Made by a program: the position numbers and the translations under genes. The notes below the pieces were generated by a model, which did not search any database, was not told the origin of the DNA, and saw nothing but the letters and a program-made list of their open reading frames with translations. Positions 30,567-38,899 of a DNA stretch of 57,829 nt are shown here, in pieces. The stretch is from contig NZCN01000012.1 in assembly GCA_002688315.1 (NCBI GenBank), forward strand, positions 1-57,829, written 5' to 3'. The first letter of the stretch is position 1, and each line of letters opens with the position of its first letter. This DNA comes from Candidatus Woesearchaeota archaeon (GTDB lineage Archaea; Nanobdellota; Nanobdellia; Woesearchaeales; UBA10216).

Positions 30567-31040
30567 ATGAAAATAGTAGCAGAACAACCGCTTGCTGAAA
30601 TAATATTGAGAAAATATGAGTTGCCTCAAACTATTAAAGAACGCGAGCTTGTAAAAAAACTCTGCCTTGCTCTTGGTTTATTGCAACCCGGAGACTCAAG
30701 AGATGTTGTTGTTGATGTTTTTCATGTTCTTCTTAAAAGTAAAAAAAGGCGCAAGTTGCTGAGCGTGGCTGAAATTGAAAAAAAAGTTATTCAAAACAGA
30801 AAACTCCATAAAGTTCCGATGCTTGGTATTGCTTCTTCTAACATAAGAAGGCAAATTAAACGATTGAGAAACCTTTTACTTATTGAGAAAATTAAAACAG
30901 GCTATAGAGTTAGCGAGTTTATGCCGCTCCAACAACTTTTTTCAGAAAAAATAGAAACTTTTATTCTTCCTAATATAATTCAGCGAATAAAAAAATATTT
31001 TGAAAAAGCTGACGAATTGTTTGCAGCAAAGAAGAAATAA
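30567..31040 (+). CDS. Helix-turn-helix-like regulator (predicted)
   Basis: 'VAEIEKKVIQNRKL...GIASSNIRRQIKRLRNLLLIEKIKTGYRV' winged-helix-like. Confidence 0.5.
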   Translation: MKIVAEQPLAEIILRKYELPQTIKERELVKKLCLALGLLQPGDSRDVVVDVFHVLLKSKKRRKLLSVAEIEKKVIQNRKLHKVPMLGIASSNIRRQIKRLRNLLLIEKIKTGYRVSEFMPLQQLFSEKIETFILPNIIQRIKKYFEKADELFAAKKK

Positions 31041-31080
31041 TATTCTTAGTTAGCACGACCTTGTTTCTCTAGAATTAATT

Positions 31081-31135
31081 TCTCCTCCCCTTAACTTATT
31101 AAGGGAGGAAAAATTAAGTTTCGAAAAGGTTGCGA
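31081..31135 (+). other. Pair of adjacent inverted repeats (possible terminator or small RNA)
   Basis: TCCTCCCCTTAA-CTTA-TTAAGGGAGGA followed by AAGTTTCG-aaaaggttg-CGAAACTT. Confidence 0.45.
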
Positions 31136-31208
31136 AACTTTTGAAACAGTGTATTATTTGTCGTCTGTAAAATAAAAAGATTTAAATACCAGATATCTTA
31201 AGAAGGAA

Positions 31209-31240
31209 TTGTCACGACGAGAAAGTCGTTATGCTGACAA
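31209..31240 (+). promoter_or_regulatory. Structured 5' leader hairpin upstream of small duplicated basic protein
   Basis: TTGTC ACGAC gagaaa GTCGT tatgct GACAA: two stacked 5-bp stems with one-sided bulge, just after a TTTAAATA TATA-like element. Confidence 0.45.
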
Positions 31241-31263
31241 AAAATTACAAAGGGGGAATAAAA

Positions 31264-31494
31264 ATGGCTGAAAAAGTTGCAAAAGTAGGAGTTAAAAAAG
31301 ACGATGGATATCTATATTTCGTGACTAAGAAAGGCGACGTTGGACGTGCAAAGATGGTTAGAGGCGGAAAGAGAAAAGGAAAACAAAAACAACAAGTTGT
31401 CGCAAAAGTTGGAGTAAAGAAAGCAAAAGGATACCTTTACTTTATTGACAAGAAAGGAGACGTTTCAAGAGCAAAGATGGCTCGCGGAAGATAA
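31264..31494 (+). CDS. Small basic protein made of two copies of a ~30-aa motif
   Basis: 'VAKVGVKKDDGYLYFVTKKGDVGRAKMVRG' and 'VAKVGVKKAKGYLYFIDKKGDVSRAKMARG'; ATG at 31264 after AGGGGG RBS-like sequence. Confidence 0.75.
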   Translation: MAEKVAKVGVKKDDGYLYFVTKKGDVGRAKMVRGGKRKGKQKQQVVAKVGVKKAKGYLYFIDKKGDVSRAKMARGR

Positions 31495-31519
31495 ACTCTC
31501 CCTTTTTTTCTTTATTTTT

Positions 31520-32161
31520 TTATGTTTTTAGCAGTTTTATTGCTTCTAAAGGATTCTTGTTATCGTAGATGAAAGACCCTGCCACTAGAATGTCAGCTCC
31601 TGCTGAAGTTGCTAGTTTAGCTGTTTCAGCATTTATACCGCCGTCTACTTCTATTTGTATTTTAAGTTTTTTGTTGTCTATGATTTCGCGCAGTTCACGT
31701 ATCTTTGGCAGTACAGATTCAATAAACTTTTGGCCGCCAAAACCGGGGTTAACTGTCATTAGCAGAACCATATCAACTTCTTCTAACACGTTCTCAATTC
31801 TGGAAAGAGGTGTTGCTGGGTTTAAGACCACTGCAGCTTTAACATTGTTATCTTTTATTTTCCTGATTGTGGAATCTAAGTCTTCTACAGCTTCAACATG
31901 GACTGACATTATGTCAGCTCCGGCCTCTGCAAATTCTTCTATGAACTTGTCGGGTTTTTCAATCATTAAATGCGCGTCAAGCGTAAGCTTTGTGATTTTT
32001 CTTATTGTAGAAACTACCGGCGGTCCAAAAGTTATGTTAGGAACAAAATGGCCGTCCATAATATCAATGTGAATCATGTCAACGTGCTTTTCCACTTTTT
32101 TTATTTCTTCAGCTAACTTTGAAAAATCAGCTGAAAGTATTGAAGGAGCTATTTTTACCAT
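31520..32161 (-). CDS. rpe: Ribulose-phosphate 3-epimerase
   Basis: 'IAPSILSADFSKLAEEIKKVE...HIDIMDGHFVPNITFGPPVV', 'VDGGINAETA'. Confidence 0.93.
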   Translation of the reverse strand: MVKIAPSILSADFSKLAEEIKKVEKHVDMIHIDIMDGHFVPNITFGPPVVSTIRKITKLTLDAHLMIEKPDKFIEEFAEAGADIMSVHVEAVEDLDSTIRKIKDNNVKAAVVLNPATPLSRIENVLEEVDMVLLMTVNPGFGGQKFIESVLPKIRELREIIDNKKLKIQIEVDGGINAETAKLATSAGADILVAGSFIYDNKNPLEAIKLLKT

Positions 32162-32278
32162 GCTAAACTGCTAATTTAAACATTATTTAAAGTTATTCTA
32201 TACTTTGATTGCTGTTATTTTATTTATCAAATCAAAATTAATAACCTTTATAAACAAGTTATTGCAACTTTTAGAACT

Positions 32279-32974
32279 ATGACCGAAGCAAATCATGTTG
32301 CAATTATCCTCGATGGAAATAGAAGGTTTGCCAAGCGCTTAATGGCAAAGCCGTGGAAAGGGCATGAGTTTGGCAAAGAAAAAGTTAAAAAACTTCTAGA
32401 ATGGTGCACTGAACTGGGAGTGACTGAAGTAACTCTTTACGCTTTCTCTGTAGATAACTTTAACAGACCAAAACAAGAGTTTGATTACATCATGAAACTT
32501 TTTAGAGAAGCTTTTGAAGAATCAAAGAACGATAAACAAATTCATGAAAAGAAAATTAAGATTAATTTTCTTGGCAGGATAGATATGTTTCCTGAAGCTG
32601 TAGCTAAGTCAATGCATGAATTAATGGATGCGACTAAAAATTATTCTGATTATGTGATTAATTTCTGCATGGCTTATGGAGGAAGAGAAGAGATAGTAGA
32701 TGCTGCAAGAGAAATGGTTTCTGATTTAGACAAAGGAAAAATAAAGGCAGATGAAATCAATGAAGAAACTTTTAAGAATTATTTGTATACAACTAGTGAG
32801 CCAGATTTGATTATAAGAACTGGTGGCGAACAAAGGCTTAGTGGTTTTCTGTTATATCTTTCATCTTATGCAGAATTGTTCTTCATAAACCGCATGTGGC
32901 CAGAATTTGAAAAAGAAGATTTGGTTAACTGCTTAGAAGAATTTAAGGAACGCGAAAGACGTTTTGGACGTTAA
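32279..32974 (+). CDS. uppS: Undecaprenyl-diphosphate synthase family cis-prenyltransferase
   Basis: 'HVAIILDGNRRFAKR', 'TLYAFSVDNFNRPKQE', 'EPDLIIRTGGEQRLSGFLLYLSSYAELFF'. Confidence 0.93.
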   Translation: MTEANHVAIILDGNRRFAKRLMAKPWKGHEFGKEKVKKLLEWCTELGVTEVTLYAFSVDNFNRPKQEFDYIMKLFREAFEESKNDKQIHEKKIKINFLGRIDMFPEAVAKSMHELMDATKNYSDYVINFCMAYGGREEIVDAAREMVSDLDKGKIKADEINEETFKNYLYTTSEPDLIIRTGGEQRLSGFLLYLSSYAELFFINRMWPEFEKEDLVNCLEEFKERERRFGR

Positions 32975-33966
32975 ATTTCTCTTTCTACCATAAATTTGGC
33001 AAGTTGATTTAGCTTATTTTTTGCTTCAGAAGAGAATAGTTCTGGCTCCAACTCACTCCATGATTTTTTAATTATTTTATCAGCAACATCTCTTGAATAT
33101 TCTAAACTGCGATATTTGTTAATTACGCCAATTGCGTAACTTATCTCATTTTTATTGCTTGTGTGTTTTTTTAATATTTCAATTAATTCCTTTTTGTCAT
33201 TGCTGTTTGCTATAGACAATGTTCTGATGACAGGCAGGCTCATTTTGCTTTCTGTTATGTCCTCTCCAATAGCTTTGCCTAATCCGCCTCTTAAATTAAG
33301 TACGTCATCCTGAATTTGAAATGCTACTCCAATAGCTTCTGCAAATTTGCCCAAAGCAAATACCTGTTTGTCAGTTCCGTTTCCAAGAATTGCTCCGAGC
33401 TTTGCAGAAAGCCTGGCAAGTGTTCCGGCTTTATTGGCACACATTGCAAAATATTGGTTTTCAGAAACTTGGCATAATGTTTTATGCCAATAGATGTCAG
33501 TTCCTTGGCCAAAATGCATTTTAAGCAGCTCTTCATTAACCAGTTCGTAAATTTTTATTTTTATTTCATTGTCAAGTTTTGAATTTTTTATTATTGATAA
33601 TGGCAAGTAATAAAGCATGCTGCTTAAGTTTACTGCAACATCGACTCCGTATTTTCGGTGAATAGTTGCTTTGTTTCTTCTTGTGATAGAATTATCCTCA
33701 ACATCATCTGCTATTAATGTTCCATTATGTATGAGTTCTGGGATAACAGAAAACTTAGCTATTGATTTTGGGTTGCCTCCAACTGAACTGCATGAAAGAA
33801 ACATTAGCAAAGGCCTCCATTGCTTGCCTCCTCTGTTCAGCAAGTCCCATGTTGGCTTAGTTAAAACTTCATTGATGGCTTTTATATCATGGTGCTTAGG
33901 AAGAAATTTTCTAAGTTCAGAATTAACTTCTTTGCTGTTTTCTTTCAAAATTTTCATTACGTCCAT
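32971..33966 (-). CDS. Polyprenyl (geranylgeranyl-type) diphosphate synthase
   Basis: 'GGKQWRPLLMFLSC', Asp-rich 'DDVEDNS', second motif 'FQIQDDVLNL'. Confidence 0.9.
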   Translation of the reverse strand: MDVMKILKENSKEVNSELRKFLPKHHDIKAINEVLTKPTWDLLNRGGKQWRPLLMFLSCSSVGGNPKSIAKFSVIPELIHNGTLIADDVEDNSITRRNKATIHRKYGVDVAVNLSSMLYYLPLSIIKNSKLDNEIKIKIYELVNEELLKMHFGQGTDIYWHKTLCQVSENQYFAMCANKAGTLARLSAKLGAILGNGTDKQVFALGKFAEAIGVAFQIQDDVLNLRGGLGKAIGEDITESKMSLPVIRTLSIANSNDKKELIEILKKHTSNKNEISYAIGVINKYRSLEYSRDVADKIIKKSWSELEPELFSSEAKNKLNQLAKFMVEREI

Positions 33967-34038
33967 TAAGAAAAGTAACTCAAGTTTATTTTAAATAATT
34001 ATGCAAATATTAATAAATTAGCCTTCAATCCTTTTTTT

Positions 34039-35115
34039 ATGGACGAATTAATTAAGCTTATCTCTGATTTGATAAGGTTCAAGACAACTGCAGATAATCC
34101 TGTTGAAATAAGGAAATGCGCTGATTACATAATCAAGTATCTTGAAGATAAAGAGATGATAATAAAGAAGCACGTTAAGAATGAGAAAGTTTCCATTGTT
34201 GTTACTTTTAAAGATACTAAAAAGCCAGATATTTTTCTTAATGCTCATTTTGATGTTGTGCCAGCATCAACTCATTTGTTTGAGCCTAAAATAGAAAATG
34301 ATAATCTGTATGGCAGAGGCAGTTCTGATTGTAAAGGGCAGGTTGCTGCTTTAATGAATCTAATGAAGCATTTTAGCAAGTATGAGAAAAAACCAAATAT
34401 AGGGCTAATGCTGACTTCTGATGAAGAAGTGCATAGTTCTAATGGTGTTGAGTATTTGCTTTCAGAGCTTGGCTATAGCGCTAATCTTGCTATAGTTTGC
34501 GATGCTGGAGATGACTTTAACATTGTCACTAAGCATAAAGGTGTTTTGCAGGTTAAAATTTCTGCAGTTGGAAAAGCTGTTCATAGCTCTCATTATTGGG
34601 GCGGGATTAACGCAATTGAGAAGCTTATTGAAGCTTATGATAAAATAAAAAAATTGTTTCCAAAGCTTACAAAAGCTGAATGGAAAACAACTTCAACTCT
34701 AACAAAAATTGCAGGAGGAGATGTATTGAACAAGGTTCCTGATTATGCAGAACTTTACTTGGATATAAGGTATACTGAAAAAGACAGTGAAGAAGAGATA
34801 ATGAAAAAGCTTGGAAATGTTGAAAGTGTTCAAATTGAAAAAGTAGCTTCTGCACTCATGTTAGAGACTGATGATAACGATGTTTATGTTAATAAATTAA
34901 AAATTTCAGCTGAAAAGATTCTGAAAAGAAAAATAAAGATTTCTTATGAGCATGGCGCAACTGACGCAAGATTTTTTTCTGAGAAGAAAATACCTGCTTT
35001 TATGTTTAAGCCTTTGGGTGGTGGAGCGCATTCTGATGAGGAATACTTGGTTATTTCCAGTTTAGAGCCTTTCCATAAGATTATGGTTGATTTCATAGAA
35101 AACGCTTCAAAGTAA
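34039..35115 (+). CDS. M20-family peptidase/deacylase (DapE/ArgE-like)
   Basis: 'PDIFLNAHFDVVPAS', 'LYGRGSSDCKGQVAALM', 'LTSDEEVHSSNGVEYL', 'EHGATDARFFSEKKIPAFMFKPLGGGAHSDEEY'. Confidence 0.88.
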   Translation: MDELIKLISDLIRFKTTADNPVEIRKCADYIIKYLEDKEMIIKKHVKNEKVSIVVTFKDTKKPDIFLNAHFDVVPASTHLFEPKIENDNLYGRGSSDCKGQVAALMNLMKHFSKYEKKPNIGLMLTSDEEVHSSNGVEYLLSELGYSANLAIVCDAGDDFNIVTKHKGVLQVKISAVGKAVHSSHYWGGINAIEKLIEAYDKIKKLFPKLTKAEWKTTSTLTKIAGGDVLNKVPDYAELYLDIRYTEKDSEEEIMKKLGNVESVQIEKVASALMLETDDNDVYVNKLKISAEKILKRKIKISYEHGATDARFFSEKKIPAFMFKPLGGGAHSDEEYLVISSLEPFHKIMVDFIENASK

Positions 35116-35276
35116 ATTTTTCTGAAAATATTTCAAACATCTTGAAAATCCTTTCTAAGCTTTATAAACCAATTGAAAGATTTCCGAAATAGTTGTAGGT
35201 ATTTTCAATTTCTCCGGAAATCTTGCGGATTTTTATGGTTAAAACATATTAATAATTAAAATATAAAAGAAAACGT

Positions 35277-35391
35277 GCCGGCCTTGGCTAATCAGGTTTG
35301 CCGCCAAGTTAAGACCTTGGTGTCCTAGTAGGATTTCGGAGTTCAAATACTTTTCGGTTTTACCGTTAGGTTGGATATCCCCGGGCCGGCG
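35277..35391 (+). tRNA. Class II tRNA-like RNA, copy 1; nominal anticodon AAG, G73, ~30-nt insertion in T-loop
   Basis: Acceptor GCCGGCC/GGCCGGC; D-arm GGC..GCC; anticodon arm CCAAG-TTAAGAC-CTTGG; variable arm TCCT/AGGA; T-arm CGGAG-TTCAAAT...[insert]...CCCCG (one A-C mismatch). Confidence 0.65.
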
Positions 35392-35397
35392 CGTATA

Positions 35398-35682
35398 CTA
35401 CTTAATCTTGTATTCAGCGTCAATAACTTTTCCTTTTTTGACCTTGGCAGTTTTATCATTGCTGGTTTTCTTGCCTATATTTTTAACTTTTGCAGCAAGG
35501 ATTGCAGCTATTCCAACAGTTACAGCTATGAATAGAATAACAATTATCAAGGCAGGGATGAATATAATCATGAAAATAAGAAGAGGAACGAATAATATTG
35601 TTGCTATTATGCTTCCTGGCCCTACTCTTGAATAATATGCCATTATATTAGTGTTATTACTGCTATTTTTATTGTTTGTCAA
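35398..35682 (-). CDS. Small membrane protein (hypothetical)
   Basis: Two hydrophobic segments, basic C-terminus. Confidence 0.5.
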   Translation of the reverse strand: MTNNKNSSNNTNIMAYYSRVGPGSIIATILFVPLLIFMIIFIPALIIVILFIAVTVGIAAILAAKVKNIGKKTSNDKTAKVKKGKVIDAEYKIK

Positions 35683-35700
35683 AATAAATTCTGAGAACTA

Positions 35701-35895
35701 CTACTTTTTGTACTTGTACATGTACTGATTGGCACGGCCTGTTGGCTTGAAAAGCACTTGCTTTGACTTTCTAAGCTTGGACAAGTTGTTTATTACAGAA
35801 CCTGTAGAAACCTTCAAATTTTTGGCAATCTCTTTAGAAGTAAACCACTTAATTTTGTACTTTTTCAAAAAATCGCTAACTTCTTGTTGTCCCAT
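35701..35895 (-). CDS. Small winged-helix DNA-binding protein
   Basis: 'IKWFTSKEIAKNLKVSTGSVINNLSKLRKSKQVLFKP'. Confidence 0.7.
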   Translation of the reverse strand: MGQQEVSDFLKKYKIKWFTSKEIAKNLKVSTGSVINNLSKLRKSKQVLFKPTGRANQYMYKYKK

Positions 35896-35966
35896 TATTT
35901 TTCCCCTAAAGTGTTATTTGTGTGCTGGAGACTAGTATTTAAACCTAACGATTTTAGAAGCTACTT

Positions 35967-37877
35967 TTACTTCTTTTTTGATATTTCCGTCTGCAATCTA
36001 TCCAAGAAAACATCTGTTTTGATAGCGCCCAGTATCTTATTATCTCTGGTTCTGGCTGTAACTGTGTTGGATTTGAGCTCTTTTTCTCCAACTACAAGGA
36101 TGTAGTTGACTTTTGCAAGCTCTGCTTCCCGTACCTTGTATGAAATAGATTCTGCTCTGTTGTCCAGCTCAACTCTTATTCCGCTGTTTCTGTACTTGTC
36201 TGCTACTTTTTCTGCATAGCTGTTAAATCGGTCAGCAACTGTAAGAATTTTCACTTGTACAGGATTTAGCCAGATGGGGAATTTTCCTGCGTAATGCTCG
36301 ATTAATATTCCCATAAATCGTTCAAAGCTTCCTATCAAAGCGCGGTGAAGCATAACTGCAGTATGTTTTTTTCCATCGTTTCCTTCATATTCAGCACCCA
36401 TTCGCTTTGGCATTTGGAAGTCAAGCTGTATTGTTACAAGCTGGTGTTCTCTTCCTAACGCATCCTTTACAGCGATGTCAATTTTTGGTCCGTAAAACGC
36501 GCCTTCTCCTGGATCTATTTCATATTTGATTTTTTTCTGTTTCAAAACGTTTTCAAGAGAAGCTTCTGCAGCATCCCAAAGCTTTTTCTCTCCCATGAAC
36601 TTTTCAGGTCTTGTGGAAAATTTTGCAGAGAATGGAAGCTTAAAAACATCTGAATAAATGTACATTGCAAAGTCAACCATTTTATTTAGTTCATCGCTAA
36701 CTTGTTCCTGTGTGCAGAAAATATGCGCGTCATCCTGAGAAAACTTTCTGACTCTTGTTAATCCAGAAAGAACGCCTCTAAGCTCGTTGCGGTGCAGGTA
36801 ACAAAAATCTGCAAGCTTCATTGGAAGCTCTCTGTAGCTTCTTGCTTTTGATTTGAATATTAAAACATGGCTTGGGCAGTTCATTGGCTTTAAGCTGAAC
36901 TCTGTATCGTCCACGTTAAGAATAAACATGTTTTCTTTGTAATGTTCCCAATGGCCTGAGAGCTCCCATATTTTTTTGTTGAATAATTGCGGAGTTATTA
37001 CTTCTGTATATCCGCGTTTCACGTATTCATTCCTTATAAACTCCTGCAGTACATTGTAAATTACAGTTCCTTTTGGAAGGAAGAAAGGGCTTCCAGGACT
37101 CCAGTCGTGAAACATGAACAGTTCAAGCTGCTGCCCAATCCTGCGATGGTCGTTCTTTTCAGCAAGCTCAAGGTTTTTCAAGTAGCTATTAAGCTCTTTT
37201 TTATCAGGAAAAGAAACACCGTAAATTCGCTGGAGTTCATCATTCTTTTGGTCGCCTCTCCAGTAAGCAGAGGAAATTTTGGTTAGCTTGAACGCTTTTA
37301 TGCTTCCAGTAGAAGGCGCATGAGGGCCTTTGCAGAGGTCAACAAATTCTCCTTGCTTGTAAGCAGTTATTTTCTTGCTTTTTGCTTCTTCTTTGATTAT
37401 TTCAAGTTTGTACTTGTTGTCTCTGAACTTTTTTTTAGCTTCTGCAATTGATAGTTCCATGCGTTTAACAGGGTAATTTGCAGCAACTATCTTTTTCATC
37501 TCTTCCTCTATCTTTGTTAAGTCAGAAGGATGAAACGGATCGTGAGCTATATCATAATAAAAGCCGGTTTCTATTGCAGGACCTATAGTTAACCTTGATT
37601 TTGGATATAAACGAATAACTGCCTGCGCCAATAGATGCGCTGCACTGTGCCAGAACACTTGTTTTCCTTTATCGCTGCTGAACGTATGCACTTTAAATTC
37701 AGCATCTTTAGTAATTGCAGCAGACAAATCAACAAGCTCTCCATTAACTTCTGCAACAACTGCATCAGCAGCAAGCCTTTTTCCAATAGATTCAGCTACT
37801 TTCTTTGCAGTAACTCCAGAAGGAAACTGCTTGGCACTGCCATCTGGCAATGTTACCTTGACTGTTTTCTTGGCCAT
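35967..37877 (-). CDS. thrS: Threonyl-tRNA synthetase, bacterial-type domain order (TGS + editing + catalytic)
   Basis: TGS 'VKVTLPDGSAKQFPSGVTAKKVAESIG', 'HSAAHLLAQAVIRLYP', class II motif regions; internal ATG (MAKKTVKV) preferred. Confidence 0.93.
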   Translation of the reverse strand: MAKKTVKVTLPDGSAKQFPSGVTAKKVAESIGKRLAADAVVAEVNGELVDLSAAITKDAEFKVHTFSSDKGKQVFWHSAAHLLAQAVIRLYPKSRLTIGPAIETGFYYDIAHDPFHPSDLTKIEEEMKKIVAANYPVKRMELSIAEAKKKFRDNKYKLEIIKEEAKSKKITAYKQGEFVDLCKGPHAPSTGSIKAFKLTKISSAYWRGDQKNDELQRIYGVSFPDKKELNSYLKNLELAEKNDHRRIGQQLELFMFHDWSPGSPFFLPKGTVIYNVLQEFIRNEYVKRGYTEVITPQLFNKKIWELSGHWEHYKENMFILNVDDTEFSLKPMNCPSHVLIFKSKARSYRELPMKLADFCYLHRNELRGVLSGLTRVRKFSQDDAHIFCTQEQVSDELNKMVDFAMYIYSDVFKLPFSAKFSTRPEKFMGEKKLWDAAEASLENVLKQKKIKYEIDPGEGAFYGPKIDIAVKDALGREHQLVTIQLDFQMPKRMGAEYEGNDGKKHTAVMLHRALIGSFERFMGILIEHYAGKFPIWLNPVQVKILTVADRFNSYAEKVADKYRNSGIRVELDNRAESISYKVREAELAKVNYILVVGEKELKSNTVTARTRDNKILGAIKTDVFLDRLQTEISKKK

Positions 37878-37967
37878 TGTTCCTCTCAGCAGCGGTAGCT
37901 GCAACAATTACATAGAATAAGCAAATATAAACCCTAGAAGTATTTATGGGTTTTGGTTTTTATGCTA

Positions 37968-38744
37968 CTATCTTCTAGCTCTTTCTCTTGTTTTTTTCTG
38001 TTCATACATTCTCAAGCCTCGAACAGCATATTCAGTTGAACTTGCATCGGTTGGAAGCCCTTCAGTTCTCCTTAATGTAGCTTCATAGGAAACTATTGGG
38101 GATAATTCTTTCGCCAGGTTATCAGGAGTTACGCCTTGTTCATCTCTCATTTCCCGAATCATATAAGCTTTGAATTTATGTTCTTTATCCCGTGATACGT
38201 CTTCTCCTTTTTTGGTTATATAGCTGTCAATGATTCGGTCCTTTAGGTTAGTTGTAAACGTACGCATTCCTTCGTTCCATAGAAGCTTATCTCCAGATCT
38301 TAGTGCAGATAGTAAAGCAGCAACATCTCTTTGGGTTGCTCCAAGATAATCAGAAGCAAGTTTTACAAGGTGTTGCAATCGTTCATTATCGCTTTCAAAA
38401 CCATTACTATTCTTCATAGCTTCAAAATTCTTCCATAAGTATGTTTCTATGTGGTTTGGCATCTTTTTTAATGACTCTATGACCACAAGTTCTAAGGAAT
38501 CTGCAATACTTTTATCGTCGGTTTTGCCTCTCAATCTCTTGCTTGAAGCAGATTTATAAGCAGAATGATATACATCGTCAAACATTTTTTCAGTGCCGCC
38601 TTCGTTTGCCAGAAAAGACTCTGTTTTCATATTTATTCTGTTAGTTTGAGATCTGTATTTAATGTGTTCTTCAAAAGCTTCTTCTTCATCAGCGGTTACA
38701 GTAGATAGAACTTCTTCCAAATGACTTTCAGCATTATCTGGCAT
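37968..38744 (-). CDS. Hypothetical protein
   Basis: Long ORF, acidic N-terminus, no family recognised. Confidence 0.6.
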   Translation of the reverse strand: MPDNAESHLEEVLSTVTADEEEAFEEHIKYRSQTNRINMKTESFLANEGGTEKMFDDVYHSAYKSASSKRLRGKTDDKSIADSLELVVIESLKKMPNHIETYLWKNFEAMKNSNGFESDNERLQHLVKLASDYLGATQRDVAALLSALRSGDKLLWNEGMRTFTTNLKDRIIDSYITKKGEDVSRDKEHKFKAYMIREMRDEQGVTPDNLAKELSPIVSYEATLRRTEGLPTDASSTEYAVRGLRMYEQKKTRERARR

Positions 38745-38899
38745 TTTTTATCACCTTTATGGCTTTTTTATTCTTTCTATTCTTTCTTCCTCTACTATTT
38801 AAACCTTTCGGTAGTTGACTACTATTATGTGGTTACAAATAACACTTTTTTTTCTGCAAAGGTTTATAAATAACCTGTTCATATCACGTTGTTGGGGAA

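Noticed and set aside
31081-31135. CRISPR or REP-like array
   Set aside because: Only two different hairpins, no repeated unit with regular spacers; no cas genes in the window
35277-35391. Interpretation of the tRNA-like RNAs as tRNA-Sec or tRNA-Pyl
   Set aside because: Anticodon loop has no TCA or CTA; G73 and long acceptor extension alone are insufficient
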